NCBI GenBank assembly: GCA_020426515.1
Contig: JAGQPW010000018.1
Span: 1-54,649, forward strand
From: Planctomycetaceae bacterium
GTDB taxonomy: Bacteria > Planctomycetota > Planctomycetia > Planctomycetales > Planctomycetaceae
DNA length: 54,649 bases
Direction of reading: 5' to 3'
How positions within the stretch are numbered: position 1 is the stretch's first letter; each line of letters begins with the position of its first letter. Below the pieces are notes generated by a model. That model saw nothing but the letters and a program-made list of their open reading frames with translations. It did not search any database and had not been told where the DNA came from. This document shows, piece by piece, positions 1-10,638 of this stretch. A program made the translations under genes and the position numbers.

Positions 1-2
1 CC

Positions 3-1346
3 ACCATCATGGCGGAAGCCATCTACAACGAAGGCCTGAAGTCCGTCGTCGCTGGCGTCAGCCCGCTCGAAATGAAGCGCGGCATGGACAAGGCCATCGC
101 CGACATCACCGCCAAGCTGCGTGAAATGGCCATCCCCTGCAAGGACAAGAAGGCCATCGCTCAGGTCGGCACCGTCGCCGCCAATGGCGATAGCGAAATC
201 GGCCAGATCCTCGCCGATGCCATGGAAGCTGTCGGCAAGGACGGCGTCATCACCGTCGAAGAAGGCAAGTCCCTGCAGACCGAATTCGAAGTGGTCGAAG
301 GAATGCAGTTCGATCGCGGCTACCTGTCACCTTACTTCGTGACTGATCCGCAGAGCATGGAATGCGTCTTCGAAGATGCTTACGTCCTCGTCCACGAAAA
401 GAAGATCAGCAACATCAAGGACCTCGTCCCGGTTCTCGAAAAGGTTGTCCAGTCCGGCAAGCCACTGCTGATCATCGCAGAAGACGTCGAAGGCGAAGCC
501 CTCGCGACTCTGGTCATCAACAAGCTCCGCGGCACCTTCAAGATCGTGGCCGTCAAGGCTCCTGGCTACGGCGATCGCCGCAAGGCCATGCTCCAGGACG
601 TCGCCATCATGTGCGGCGGACAGGCCATCTTCGACGACCTCGGAATCAAGCTGGAAAACATTCAGCTCTCCGACCTCGGTCGCGTGAAGAAGGTTGTCAT
701 CGACAAGGACAACACCACCCTGATCGAAGGCTACGGCAAGACCGCCGACCTCAAGGCTCGCATCGAGCAGATCAAGCGTGAACTCGCCGCCAGCACCAGC
801 GACTACGATCGCGAAAAGCTGGAAGAGCGAATCGCCAAGCTCTCCGGTGGCGTGGCTCAGGTCAACGTCGGTGCAGCAACCGAATCCGAAATGAAGGAAA
901 AGAAGGCCCGCGTCGAAGACGCCCTGCACGCCACCCGTGCAGCCGTCGAAGAAGGCATCCTCCCCGGTGGTGGTGTTGCTCTGCTCCGCGCTTCCACTGC
1001 AGTTGAAGCTGGCAAGCTCACCCACGATGAACAGGTGGGCTACAACATCATCCGCCGTGCCTGCCGTGCTCCGCTCACCCAGATCTCCAACAACGCCGGC
1101 CTCGATGGCAGCGTGATCTGCGAGAAGGTGTCCGAACTCAAGGGCAACCAGGGTTACAACGCCGCGACCGACGTCTACGAAGACATGGTCAAGGCCGGTG
1201 TCATCGACCCCGTCAAGGTGACTCGCACCGCCCTGCAGAACTCCGCTTCTGTCGCCACCCTGCTGCTGACCAGCGATGCCCTCATCGCCGAAAAGCCCAA
1301 GGGAGACAAGAAGGCCGCTGGCGGACACGACGGCGACCTGTACTAG
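3..1346 (+). CDS. groEL: Chaperonin GroEL (5'-truncated by window edge)
   Basis: ATP-dependent 60-kDa chaperonin that folds cytosolic proteins with GroES. The frame is open to the window edge and begins inside the equatorial domain; about 90 N-terminal residues, including the first ATP-binding loop, lie outside. Visible family signatures include [46 protein letters not shown], the [24 protein letters not shown] hinge, [19 protein letters not shown] and a GGGVAL loop, and the aspartate of the VIDPVKVTR segment matching the catalytic Asp398 region of E. coli GroEL is present. The C terminus ends in [12 protein letters not shown] and lacks the GGM repeats of classical GroEL, which suggests a paralogue rather than the main groES-linked copy. 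A strong terminator follows 54 bases after the stop. Confidence 0.97.
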   Translation, partial: TIMAEAIYNEGLKSVVAGVSPLEMKRGMDKAIADITAKLREMAIPCKDKKAIAQVGTVAANGDSEIGQILADAMEAVGKDGVITVEEGKSLQTEFEVVEGMQFDRGYLSPYFVTDPQSMECVFEDAYVLVHEKKISNIKDLVPVLEKVVQSGKPLLIIAEDVEGEALATLVINKLRGTFKIVAVKAPGYGDRRKAMLQDVAIMCGGQAIFDDLGIKLENIQLSDLGRVKKVVIDKDNTTLIEGYGKTADLKARIEQIKRELAASTSDYDREKLEERIAKLSGGVAQVNVGAATESEMKEKKARVEDALHATRAAVEEGILPGGGVALLRASTAVEAGKLTHDEQVGYNIIRRACRAPLTQISNNAGLDGSVICEKVSELKGNQGYNAATDVYEDMVKAGVIDPVKVTRTALQNSASVATLLLTSDALIAEKPKGDKKAAGGHDGDLY

Positions 1347-1399
1347 GCCGCACGAAACTTTCAGTCACTGACTGAGAGCTATTCAAACTGAACGGCAAA

Positions 1400-1429
1400 C
1401 GGGGAAGCTTCGGCTTCCCCGTTTTTTTT
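1400..1429 (+). terminator. Intrinsic terminator of groEL
   Basis: A perfect 9-bp stem (1400-1408 with 1413-1421) is closed by a C(TTCG)G tetraloop and followed by eight T. This is a textbook rho-independent terminator 54 bases past the groEL stop. Confidence 0.93.
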
Positions 1430-1719
1430 CGCGCTCACCCAACAACCGACCAGCGAGATGGGCCGTGCAGCCCCCGGAGGGGGGGCCCTTGCTGGTAGTC
1501 CCGCAGCTTGAGACCAGTTGCCAACCGGGCTCACATGCAAGTCCCGCTCACCTCCGCGCCGGCCCACTCCATTCACGGCCTGACAAGCAGCCAGCGGTGC
1601 CCGATGCGCCACGGCTCAATTGATTGCACGCAAGCGACCTGTTGAAACAGCCCCCGGTCGATGGCACACTGGCGGCACCACCCCCAAACCAGCGAAACGC
1701 CTCTGCTCGGAGACCTCAA
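1430..1719. other. Intergenic gap after groEL
   Basis: No convincing gene is seen here. A GC-rich C-run/G-run inverted repeat (about 1468-1487) could fold into a hairpin but has no T-run. The reading frame of the following small zinc protein is open back to a TTG at 1624, so a longer form of that protein cannot be excluded. Confidence 0.4.
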
Positions 1720-2118
1720 GTGCTTTTCACTCGTTGTCCGTACTGCCACAAGAACGTTCTCCGCTTCTTCTTTTCCAACCACAAGGCAAAGCATGAAGCC
1801 TCCCGCTCTGATGGACAACAGAACGAGTACGTCACGCTCCACCCAACAGGACGCTTCCAGGGTTCCCTGTCGGGAATTCCGCAATGCTACGTCCACCCGA
1901 AGTGCGGCGTGGTCACCCGCATGCCCGAAGAGATCATTCGCAGTTACCTGATCAATCCATTTCTTTATGGGGCAGGATCTTTTTGTTGCGGTTGCGGAAA
2001 GCACATTCCAGAGAGTGAACTATTCTGGACCGAGACCGGTCAGAATATGGCGGAATACACCCGCGACCTGCGTGGGCAATACACTCAGAAGTATGGTGCG
2101 CCGCCACCAAGAGACTGA
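1720..2118 (+). CDS. Small Cys-rich (zinc-binding?) hypothetical protein
   Basis: Not assigned to a named family. The 132-residue product starts VLFTRCPYCHKNVLRFFFSNH and has two cysteine clusters, CPYC with nearby histidines near the N terminus and CCGCGKH about 100 residues later, the pattern of a split zinc-binding domain. The GTG at 1720 is chosen because the conserved-looking CxxC block begins just after it; the frame is open back to a TTG at 1624, but that extension is low-complexity and Pro/Ala rich. It lies alone between the groEL terminator and the convergent ruvB gene. A cytosolic structural or nucleic-acid-binding role is possible, but nothing in the sequence decides it. Confidence 0.6.
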   Translation: MLFTRCPYCHKNVLRFFFSNHKAKHEASRSDGQQNEYVTLHPTGRFQGSLSGIPQCYVHPKCGVVTRMPEEIIRSYLINPFLYGAGSFCCGCGKHIPESELFWTETGQNMAEYTRDLRGQYTQKYGAPPPRD

Positions 2119-2240
2119 ACAGCTGGGGCATTCCCACCGAATGGCCCAGCTATTCGACCGTCTTTCGCCCGGTACCACTGGCTGCTTGCCAGCCAGTGCG
2201 AGTTGGCGATCTAAATGCCATGTGACATCAGATGTAGCCC

Positions 2241-3320
2241 TCAGGCAAACAGCGATCCCGGCCCCGATTTCGGGGGTAACTCCCTCCCCAGATGCTCACA
2301 GGCCGCTGCTGTCACCACGCGGCCGCGTGGCGTCCGTTGAATGAGGCCGGAGCGGAGCAGGAAGGGTTCGATGTCGTCTTCGAGAGTATCAGGCGGGACG
2401 GACATACTGTGGGCGATGGCCTGCAGGCCAGCGGGGCCTCCTTTGAAGATGTCGAGGAGGGTCGTCAGATAGCGGCGGTCCTGGCGTTCCAGCCCCAGCG
2501 TATCGATCTCCAGTATCCCCATCGCATCCTCAGCGATGGCGGTGGTGATCTGGCCGTTGGGGTCGCGGAGCGTCGCGAAGTCGCGAGTGCGCAGCAGAAT
2601 GTTGTTCGCCTTGCGAGGCGTCCCCTGGCTCCGCATCGCCACGGCGAGAGCCGCTTCATCGGTCACACTGGTTCGCAGCTTGCGGGCATTGCGGCGGACG
2701 ATCTCCACAAGGTCTTCTGTCTCGTAGAAATCGAGATGTTCGCGGTACACGAACCGGTCGCGCAGCGGGGCCGTCAGCATGCCTGAGCGGGTCGTGGCGC
2801 CGATGATCGTGAACGGCTTAAGCTGCATATTGATGGTGCGTGCATTGAGCCCTTCCCCCAGCGCGATGTCGATGCGGAAATCCTCCATCGCCGGATAGAG
2901 AAACTCTTCCACCGCCGGACGCAAGCGGTGAATTTCGTCAATAAACAGCACCGATCCGTGCGTTGCGTTGGTCAGGTAGGGAAGCAGGTCCTTGGGAGCA
3001 TCGAGCGCAGGGCCCGCCGCCATTTGCAGTTCCACGCCCAACTCGTTCGGGATGACCGTGGCCAGCGTCGTCTTGCCAATTCCGGGAGGACCATCGAACA
3101 AAATATGGCCGAGCGTGTCGTTCCGTTTGCGAGTGGCATCGAGCATGATTTTCACCCGCTCAACAACTTTCCGCTGCCCGATCACATCGTCCAGCGACTG
3201 CGGCCGCAACGCCTCATCCATTCGACGGTCTTGCGGATCGAAGCCGCCCGACCCCAGCATGTCCAGAGGCGCAGCGTCATCCTCGTCAAAACCTCCCTGA
3301 AATACCGTCTCCCGTGCCAT
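2241..3320 (-). CDS. ruvB: Holliday junction branch-migration helicase RuvB
   Basis: AAA+ motor that drives branch migration of Holliday junctions with RuvA and RuvC during recombinational repair. The 359-residue product has Walker [12 protein letters not shown], Walker [10 protein letters not shown], sensor-1 [17 protein letters not shown] carrying the arginine-finger region, and the C-terminal winged-helix domain ending in a TPRGR block. The ATG at 3320 is preceded by GGAGT, a proper ribosome-binding site; the frame is open 55 codons further upstream, but that part crosses a dispersed intergenic repeat and is not RuvB-like. ruvA and ruvC are not adjacent, so the gene stands alone, divergent from hisF. 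Confidence 0.96.
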   Translation of the reverse strand: MARETVFQGGFDEDDAAPLDMLGSGGFDPQDRRMDEALRPQSLDDVIGQRKVVERVKIMLDATRKRNDTLGHILFDGPPGIGKTTLATVIPNELGVELQMAAGPALDAPKDLLPYLTNATHGSVLFIDEIHRLRPAVEEFLYPAMEDFRIDIALGEGLNARTINMQLKPFTIIGATTRSGMLTAPLRDRFVYREHLDFYETEDLVEIVRRNARKLRTSVTDEAALAVAMRSQGTPRKANNILLRTRDFATLRDPNGQITTAIAEDAMGILEIDTLGLERQDRRYLTTLLDIFKGGPAGLQAIAHSMSVPPDTLEDDIEPFLLRSGLIQRTPRGRVVTAAACEHLGRELPPKSGPGSLFA

Positions 3321-3400
3321 CAACACTCCTTTGACTTGGACATCGTAAACCGTACCGGCTAACGTGGTCACTCGTCCAGTGCAGGACAATAACCGATAGG

Positions 3401-3588
3401 TCACCACGGAGACACTGAGGCACGAAGAGAGTGGTCCCGCATGACTCGTAGATCCGCCTGTCAGCCCAGGCAATTTCCCCTGCACCGGTCAAGAACCTCG
3501 ACGGAACAATGAACTTCGCTGAACTGTCCACCCCGGAAGCGCATTGTATTGACCACGGATACCTCCGTGTCTCCGCGTCTCCGTGTTG
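3401..3588. repeat. Inverted pair of ACGGAGACnCnGAG dispersed repeats
   Basis: Two related arms lie about 135 bases apart in the ruvB-hisF gap. The left arm begins TCACCACGGAGAC (3401-3426). The right arm, read on the other strand (3588-3562), begins TCAACACGGAGAC and contains further 8-base units of the type GGAGACAC/GGAGACGC. The two arms match at roughly 20 of 26 positions in opposite orientation, giving a miniature-element-like structure of about 190 bases. Short periodic CACGGAG-type repeats are common between genes in planctomycetes and other phyla; their function is unknown. Confidence 0.7.
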
Positions 3589-3612
3589 AACCCAATCACT
3601 TTCGAAGACCCA

Positions 3613-4482
3613 ATGCTTGCCAAGCGGATTATTCCCTGTCTCGATGTGCACGAAGGTCGCGTCGTCAAAGGCGTGAACTTCGTCAACCTGCGTGATGCCG
3701 GGGACCCAGTCGACATTGCCTCCCGCTACGAGAAGGAAGGGGCCGACGAGCTCGTCTTCCTGGACATCACCGCCAGCCACGAGCAGCGAGACACAATTCT
3801 CGATGTCGTCCAGCGGACCAGTGAAGCCTGCTTCATGCCCCTCACAGTGGGGGGCGGCATCCGCACACTGGAAGACATCCGCCGCCTGCTCAGTGCGGGC
3901 TGCGACAAGGTGTCGATTAACAGCTCTGCTGTCCGCGATCCGGAGTTCATTCGGGAAGCCGCCTTGCGGTTCGGCAGCCAGTGCATCGTCGTGAACATCG
4001 ACCCCAAGCGCGTTCCTGTCGCAACCGACACCGGCCTTGAGGAACGGCTGACAAGGTTTAAGGTCCGAGAAGACCTCCGCGTCATGCCTCGCCCTGGGCG
4101 CACGCCGAACGAAGGCGACGTCTACTGGGACGTGCACATCAACGGCGGACGCATTCCCACCGGTCTCGACGCAGTCGCCTGGGCACTCGAAATGGAACGG
4201 CTGGGGGCAGGGGAAATTGTCCTCACCAGCATGGATGCCGATGGCACGAAAGATGGCTACGACCTGGAAATCACCAAAGCCATTTCCAGTGTGGTACAAA
4301 TTCCGGTTGTCGCCAGCGGCGGAGCAGGGGCCCCACAGCACCTGTGCGACGCCGTGACCCTGGGCGGGGCGAGTGCCGCACTGGCCGCCAGCATCTTTCA
4401 CTACGGTGAATACACGATCGCCGAAACCAAAGCCTGCCTCGCCGCACATGGCGTCCCCGTCCGCATTGTCAGTCCCGCCTGA
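3613..4482 (+). CDS. hisF: Imidazole glycerol phosphate synthase cyclase subunit HisF
   Basis: TIM-barrel cyclase that with HisH converts PRFAR and ammonia to IGP and AICAR in histidine synthesis. Both catalytic aspartates are in place: Asp11 in IIPCLDV and Asp130 in VVNIDPKR, and the phosphate loops VGGGIR and ASGGAGA are intact. At 289 residues it is longer than the usual ~253 because about 30 extra residues (roughly 134-171, charged and Pro/Arg rich) sit between the IDPKR strand and the WDVHINGGR segment, on the catalytic face of the barrel. The ATG at 3613 is used because [11 protein letters not shown] is the canonical N terminus. No other his genes are adjacent. Confidence 0.96.
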   Translation: MLAKRIIPCLDVHEGRVVKGVNFVNLRDAGDPVDIASRYEKEGADELVFLDITASHEQRDTILDVVQRTSEACFMPLTVGGGIRTLEDIRRLLSAGCDKVSINSSAVRDPEFIREAALRFGSQCIVVNIDPKRVPVATDTGLEERLTRFKVREDLRVMPRPGRTPNEGDVYWDVHINGGRIPTGLDAVAWALEMERLGAGEIVLTSMDADGTKDGYDLEITKAISSVVQIPVVASGGAGAPQHLCDAVTLGGASAALAASIFHYGEYTIAETKACLAAHGVPVRIVSPA

Positions 4483-4597
4483 TTCCCTGCCCTTCGTGGT
4501 CGGCAGGCCGCAAACTGTGCAAATGGCCCATGGCGGTCTATCATCTGCATATCCAAGGTCAGCCACATTTCCTCCGCCTTAGCCCGCCTGAAGAACC

Positions 4598-5695
4598 ATG
4601 AGCGACTCCCTGACCGCAAAGTGCGAACAAGCCCGCAAGCAACTGGACGAACAGACCGTCAAAGCCGTTCAACTGCATTTTCACCCAGAACTGGGCGCCC
4701 CATTCTGGCTCGAGCAGGCGAAATCCTTTGACTTCGATCCACTGAAGGACATCAACTGCTTTGATGACCTCAAAAAGTTCCCGCTGTTCGAGGACGAAGT
4801 TCTGCGTGGCGGCCCAGTCACAAAACTGCTTCCCAAAAAGTGGGAGAACGAACCCCGTTACACGTTCGAAACCGGCGGTACCACCGGCATTCCCAAGAGC
4901 CGCTGCGTCGTTCGCGATCACTGGATCGACTACGAAGAATTCTCCAAGACTCTGCCCGATGACAAGTTCCCGCGAGGGTCCAACTGGCTGATGCTCGGCC
5001 CCTCCGGCCCTCGTCGGTTGCGGCTGGCCGTGGAACACCTGTGTCAGGTTCGAGGCGGCATCTGCTTCTGCGTCGACCTTGACCCCCGCTGGGTGGTCAA
5101 GCTCCTCAAGAAGGGAGACATCGCCGGAGCCAAAGCCTATGCCGATCACGTGATCGACCAGGCCATGACCGTGCTCTCCGCCGGTCACGACATCAAGTGC
5201 ATGTTCGCGACCCCCAAGCTGCTCGAAGCCCTCGCGTTGAGGCTCATGGACAACGACTCCAGCATTGCCGAAGCAGGCATCACCGGCATTTTCGCCGGCG
5301 GCACCGAATTCACGCCGCAGTGGTACCGCTTCTGCTGCGAAGAACTGCTCGGCCCCGATGTCTACATCACCCCCACCTACGGCAACACCCTCATGGGTCT
5401 CGCCTGCGGAAAGCCGTACGACCCGGCCGACAACTACAAAATCACCTACTTCGCACCGCAACCTCGCGCTGTCATCGAAGTGGTCGATTTCGACGACTAC
5501 AACAAAGTGGTTGATTACGGAGCCACTGGCCGCGTGAAGTTATACACCCTGACCGACGAACTCTTTATTCCCGGGTTCATGGAACGGGATGAAGGCGAAC
5601 GGGAAAAGCCCCACGACAAGTACCCCTGGGACGGCATCAGCGGCACTCGCCCGTTCCACGTCTTCGCCAAGACAACCACCGTCGGCGTGTACTAA
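4598..5695 (+). CDS. Adenylate-forming (phenylacetate-CoA ligase-like) enzyme
   Basis: Member of the ANL superfamily, closest in style to PaaK-type acyl/aryl-CoA ligases. The AMP-binding P-loop ETGGTTGIPKSR is at residues 91-102, a GIFAGGTEFTP substrate-site segment and a YGNTLMG motif follow, and the ATP-ribose-binding aspartate region reads GATGRVKLYTL. At 365 residues it is shorter than PaaK (~430): the small C-terminal lid domain that supplies the catalytic lysine seems reduced or missing, so it may only adenylate or may act on a carrier-bound acid. It sits downstream of hisF on the same strand and converges on mgtE across a shared terminator. The substrate cannot be told from sequence. 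Confidence 0.75.
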   Translation: MSDSLTAKCEQARKQLDEQTVKAVQLHFHPELGAPFWLEQAKSFDFDPLKDINCFDDLKKFPLFEDEVLRGGPVTKLLPKKWENEPRYTFETGGTTGIPKSRCVVRDHWIDYEEFSKTLPDDKFPRGSNWLMLGPSGPRRLRLAVEHLCQVRGGICFCVDLDPRWVVKLLKKGDIAGAKAYADHVIDQAMTVLSAGHDIKCMFATPKLLEALALRLMDNDSSIAEAGITGIFAGGTEFTPQWYRFCCEELLGPDVYITPTYGNTLMGLACGKPYDPADNYKITYFAPQPRAVIEVVDFDDYNKVVDYGATGRVKLYTLTDELFIPGFMERDEGEREKPHDKYPWDGISGTRPFHVFAKTTTVGVY

Positions 5696-5721
5696 GCCAA
5701 CGAACTGAACCCAAACACGCA

Positions 5722-5760
5722 AACGGGGCCGGGCACTCACAACGAGTACCCGGCCCCGTT
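5722..5760. terminator. Bidirectional terminator between ligase gene and mgtE
   Basis: A 12-bp perfect GC-rich stem (5722-5733 with 5749-5760) carries an additional inner ACTC/GAGT pairing. It lies exactly between two convergent stop codons and can act on both strands; a T-rich stretch follows on the plus strand after a few bases. Confidence 0.8.
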
Positions 5761-5783
5761 CTGCATTGGTTTTCACGCACGCG

Positions 5784-7154
5784 CTATGTCATGACCGAGC
5801 CAACCATCCAGCTGGCTGCGCTGTAGTAGATGACCACGCCCATCATGTCGCTCAATGCGGCGATCATCGGATTCGACATGATCGCCGGGTCCAGCCCAAG
5901 CCGATTCAGCCCCAGAGGCAGCATCGCCCCGACCACGGTTCCCATTGTGACCACAAGAAAGACGGTTGACCCGACCACGAGCGATTCTTCCAGCCCCACC
6001 ATCCAGAGAGCCACCAGCAGCGACAGTATCGCCAGCACAGCCCCCAGGCAGGCACCAATCCTCGCCTCTCGCCAGGCAATCCAATGCACATGGCCTTCGG
6101 TCTCATCCAGTGCGAGCGCGCGAATCACCAGCGTCGCCGATTGCGAGCCCGCATTGCCGCCGCTGGCCAGCACCATCGGCAGGAACAGCACCATCCAGCT
6201 GCTGCCACCCGAGCTGTCGAGCCAGCTCAAGACCTGAGCCGTCAACGAAGCGGCCCCCAGCAGAATCACCAACCACACACCGCGCTTCTGCGCGAGGGTA
6301 AAGAACGGCGTATCAAGATAACCGTCTTCCAGAGGCTGCACGCCCCCCAGCAGGTGAGCATCTTCCGTCGCTTCTTCCTGCAACACGTCCGCCGCATCAT
6401 CGTGCGTGACGATTCCGACCAGCCGGTTTTCACTGTCCACAACGGGAATAGCGAGGAAGTCGTAACGATTGATTTCGTTCGCCACATCTTCCTGGTCGTC
6501 CGTCACCTTCACCGAGATCACGTCACGTGCCATCAGCGACGAAAGCTTCGCCGAAGGTTTTGCCTGAATCAGCTTCCTCAGCGAAAGAAACCCCAGCAGA
6601 TGCCGCTGCTCATCGGTGATGTAGATGTAGTAAATCGTCTCGCGGCTGGGCGCCTGAATCCGCAACCGGTCCAGTGCCTCCTGCACCGTGATCTCCGCTG
6701 GTAACGACGCATACTCCGTCGTCATGATGGCGCCGGCACTATCCTCCGGATAAGACAGCAGCTTGCGAATTTCCGCCCGCTCCGCCTGCGCAATGAGCGG
6801 CATCAGCGCTTCCACGTGATCCTTGTCCATCCGCTCCAGCAGGTCGACGCGGTCGTCCGCTGACATCTCTTCGATGATCCGCGACAAACTCGGGCGATCG
6901 ATCAACTCGACCAGGCTCATCTGAAACGGAAGCGAGAAGAACGACAGGATCTCCGCCTGATGTGGTGGATCGCCGTGCTTCAGAATTTCCCACGCCTGTT
7001 CCGGCGGCATGCCGTCCAGAACATCGGCCACAACTCCCGGATACAGTGCGGTACACAGTTCGCGCAGCCCCGCAACATCGTGCTCGGCCAGCATCAGCCG
7101 CACATCAGGTTGCAACAGGGACGTATAGACAGACTGAGGCATGCCGCGAGACAT
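5784..7154 (-). CDS. mgtE: Magnesium transporter MgtE
   Basis: Inner-membrane Mg2+ channel/transporter gated by cytosolic magnesium. The 456-residue product follows the family plan: an N-terminal MgtE-N superhelical domain (to ~130), a CBS-domain pair (~130-260, with MTTEYASLPAEITVQEAL and DFLAIPVVDSENRLVGIVTHDD), then five membrane helices with the signature PMVLASGGNAGSQSATL and the pore aspartate segment NPMIAALSDMMGVVIYY. The start at 7154 (MSRGMPQ) gives the usual length; no good ribosome-binding site precedes it, and 7142 is an alternative. The upstream frame is open to 7301 but not MgtE-like. No magnesium riboswitch was recognised upstream. Confidence 0.93.
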   Translation of the reverse strand: MSRGMPQSVYTSLLQPDVRLMLAEHDVAGLRELCTALYPGVVADVLDGMPPEQAWEILKHGDPPHQAEILSFFSLPFQMSLVELIDRPSLSRIIEEMSADDRVDLLERMDKDHVEALMPLIAQAERAEIRKLLSYPEDSAGAIMTTEYASLPAEITVQEALDRLRIQAPSRETIYYIYITDEQRHLLGFLSLRKLIQAKPSAKLSSLMARDVISVKVTDDQEDVANEINRYDFLAIPVVDSENRLVGIVTHDDAADVLQEEATEDAHLLGGVQPLEDGYLDTPFFTLAQKRGVWLVILLGAASLTAQVLSWLDSSGGSSWMVLFLPMVLASGGNAGSQSATLVIRALALDETEGHVHWIAWREARIGACLGAVLAILSLLVALWMVGLEESLVVGSTVFLVVTMGTVVGAMLPLGLNRLGLDPAIMSNPMIAALSDMMGVVIYYSAASWMVGSVMT

Positions 7155-7466
7155 CGGACAAGACTCGCTTTGGAGACTTGTCTTGAGAAAGAAGGTCAGA
7201 CCTGGGCAGGCCGCATTTTCGGCCCGGGGTTCAGGTTCCGCAAGGCGGAGAAGAAAGAAATGCAACGACGAATCGCACATCATCCCCATGAATGGCAGCA
7301 ATGTCCCCGCCCAGCCTGCTCAACACGTGACCAAACCGGCAATGGCCATCACAATGGCCATTGTTGATCCGTTCATCCCGAAAGGACTACTGACGAGGTG
7401 CGGAGGCAAAAAATCGCGTTGAAGCCGGGCCACGACTTTGCAAATAAGGGATGCCCAACAAGCGCA
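7155..7466. other. Intergenic region with palindrome upstream of mgtE
   Basis: No gene is seen in about 310 bases. A perfect 12-bp palindrome CAATGGCCATTG (7352-7363) lies directly next to a second, partial copy, CAATGGCCAT (7340-7349). This could be an operator for mgtE or a weak terminator for the upstream minus-strand gene; no T-run follows. Confidence 0.4.
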
Positions 7467-8867
7467 TCACTCAGTCAACTCGCCACTGTCGCTGGCTTCT
7501 TCAATTGAATCGTCCTTATCCGTCGACAACAGCCCCAGAGCGACCAGCCGACGATACAACTTCGGACGCGGAATGTTCAGCCACGTGGATGCCAGGGTCT
7601 TGTTCCCGTCCGCAGCCCGCATCACATCCTCAAGCAGCCCGCGCTCCATGCTCGCCAGATACTCATCCAGATCAGGAAACTGAGCAACGGGAGGGACCAC
7701 ACTGGCATCGAGGTGGGCCTGAAATGTCCAGGGCAGATCCTGCATCGAAATCTGCGAGTTCTCGCTCCGACGCCACGCCGCATGCACCACATCCTCCAGT
7801 TCACGCAAGTGCCCCGGCCAGTGATACCGCTTGAACGCCTGCTGAACGTCGGCAGCAAAACCAGCCACCTGCCGGGCCTGCCGGCGATTAAAGCTTTCCA
7901 GCATCTGTTGTGCGAGGAGTACGATGTCCTCGCGCCGATCGCTCAACGTCGGCAGATCGAGCGTCAACGTCGTTAACAGCACCGCCAGATCGGCATCAAA
8001 TCGATCGTCACGCACTTCGACATCCAGCCCGACGGTGGACGTAGAATACATCCTTGGATGAGCCCCCTCCTGTCGCAACTCGTCACGCAACCAGACCTGA
8101 AGATCGCGGGGCAAAGCCTCCACATGCTTCAGGCACAGCGCCCCAGGCTGAAACTCCGGGTCACGAAACTCAAACGCCCGCTCCAGAACTCGCTGCAATT
8201 CCGCATGCGTCAGTCGACAGTCGACTGGAACAAATGGTCGTGACCGTTGAGCAGTGCGGTAGTGAATCTGCCGCGACAGAAACTCCTTACCCGTGCCTGT
8301 TGCGCCATGCAAATGGACACTCACCTGCGACTGCTGAGCCAATCCGACTCGCGCCAGCACGCGTTGCATCGCTGGCCCGTGTCCCACGAACGGAGCGCTG
8401 TACCGCTGCTGATTCGCTCGCAGTGCTTCGGCGAGCCGTGAGTGCGTCGCAGCCGACAGATCTTTCTCGAAGGTGGGCGACTCGAGCGAAGAGGCACCCG
8501 GCGTGACGACTCCCAGCACGCGGTATCGATCGTCGCCGGGAGTTGTTCCCAGTGGAAAGAAATGCACAACACCATCGCGCAACTGCCCCTGTCGGTCGAG
8601 CAATGGAACGGCGACTGCGCAGGACTGCCCGGCATACACTTCAGGGGGCGGGGCCAGCAGGCCCGTCACCGTCTCCACGCGCTGCGGATCGACTTCGGCA
8701 ATCAGTTCACACGTCTTGCCGATGACATCCGCTGCCTCCCAGCCCGTCCACTCCTCACACCCGCGATTGAATACCAGCACCACACGACGCTCATCCAGCA
8801 CGAAGACCGGCAGCGACGTGGAGGTCATCCACACGGCCAGTCCACGTTTGGGCCTGCGTTGAGGCAT
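7467..8867 (-). CDS. Degenerate NtrC-family protein (PAS + AAA + Fis-type HTH)
   Basis: The 466-residue product has an N-terminal PAS domain (FVLDERRVVLVFNRGCEEWTGW), a sigma-54-activator-type AAA domain with Walker A HGATGTGKE, the WPGHLRELEDVV block of NtrC proteins, and a C-terminal Fis-like helix-turn-helix ending in PRPKLYRRLVALGLL. Two activator hallmarks are missing: the GAFTGA loop that touches sigma-54 is deleted, and Walker B reads GALCLKHVEALP where activators have a GTLFLDEIxELP-type sequence, so the catalytic Asp-Glu is gone. It is therefore unlikely to remodel sigma-54 polymerase and probably acts as a PAS-controlled DNA-binding protein. It is the last gene of a kdsB-pyrG group. 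The ATG at 8867 is chosen because it lies just outside the pyrG stop. Confidence 0.85.
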   Translation of the reverse strand: MPQRRPKRGLAVWMTSTSLPVFVLDERRVVLVFNRGCEEWTGWEAADVIGKTCELIAEVDPQRVETVTGLLAPPPEVYAGQSCAVAVPLLDRQGQLRDGVVHFFPLGTTPGDDRYRVLGVVTPGASSLESPTFEKDLSAATHSRLAEALRANQQRYSAPFVGHGPAMQRVLARVGLAQQSQVSVHLHGATGTGKEFLSRQIHYRTAQRSRPFVPVDCRLTHAELQRVLERAFEFRDPEFQPGALCLKHVEALPRDLQVWLRDELRQEGAHPRMYSTSTVGLDVEVRDDRFDADLAVLLTTLTLDLPTLSDRREDIVLLAQQMLESFNRRQARQVAGFAADVQQAFKRYHWPGHLRELEDVVHAAWRRSENSQISMQDLPWTFQAHLDASVVPPVAQFPDLDEYLASMERGLLEDVMRAADGNKTLASTWLNIPRPKLYRRLVALGLLSTDKDDSIEEASDSGELTE

Positions 8868-8930
8868 AGTGCTTGGTCGCCTGACAAGGACAGACAGCCA
8901 ACAGACAAGGCCGACTGCCTGCACGCTGGA

Positions 8931-10547
<1,617 letters not shown>

Positions 10548-10638
10548 TCAACAAACGACAACCGGGGGGCTTCAACACCCCCCGGAAATGAATTTCTTCG
10601 CTACGCTGGCTCTCAATGGCGCCACCTGAGACGCCAAC

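Noticed and set aside
327..1328. Long open frame antisense to groEL (333 codons)
   Set aside because: It mirrors the codon structure of groEL on the other strand, has no ribosome site and no family-like sequence.
3286..4566. 426-codon frame antisense to hisF
   Set aside because: Shadow of hisF; it runs through the intergenic repeats without any domain.
7302..7466. Magnesium riboswitch upstream of mgtE
   Set aside because: No conserved M-box-like helices were recognised; only a short palindrome is present.
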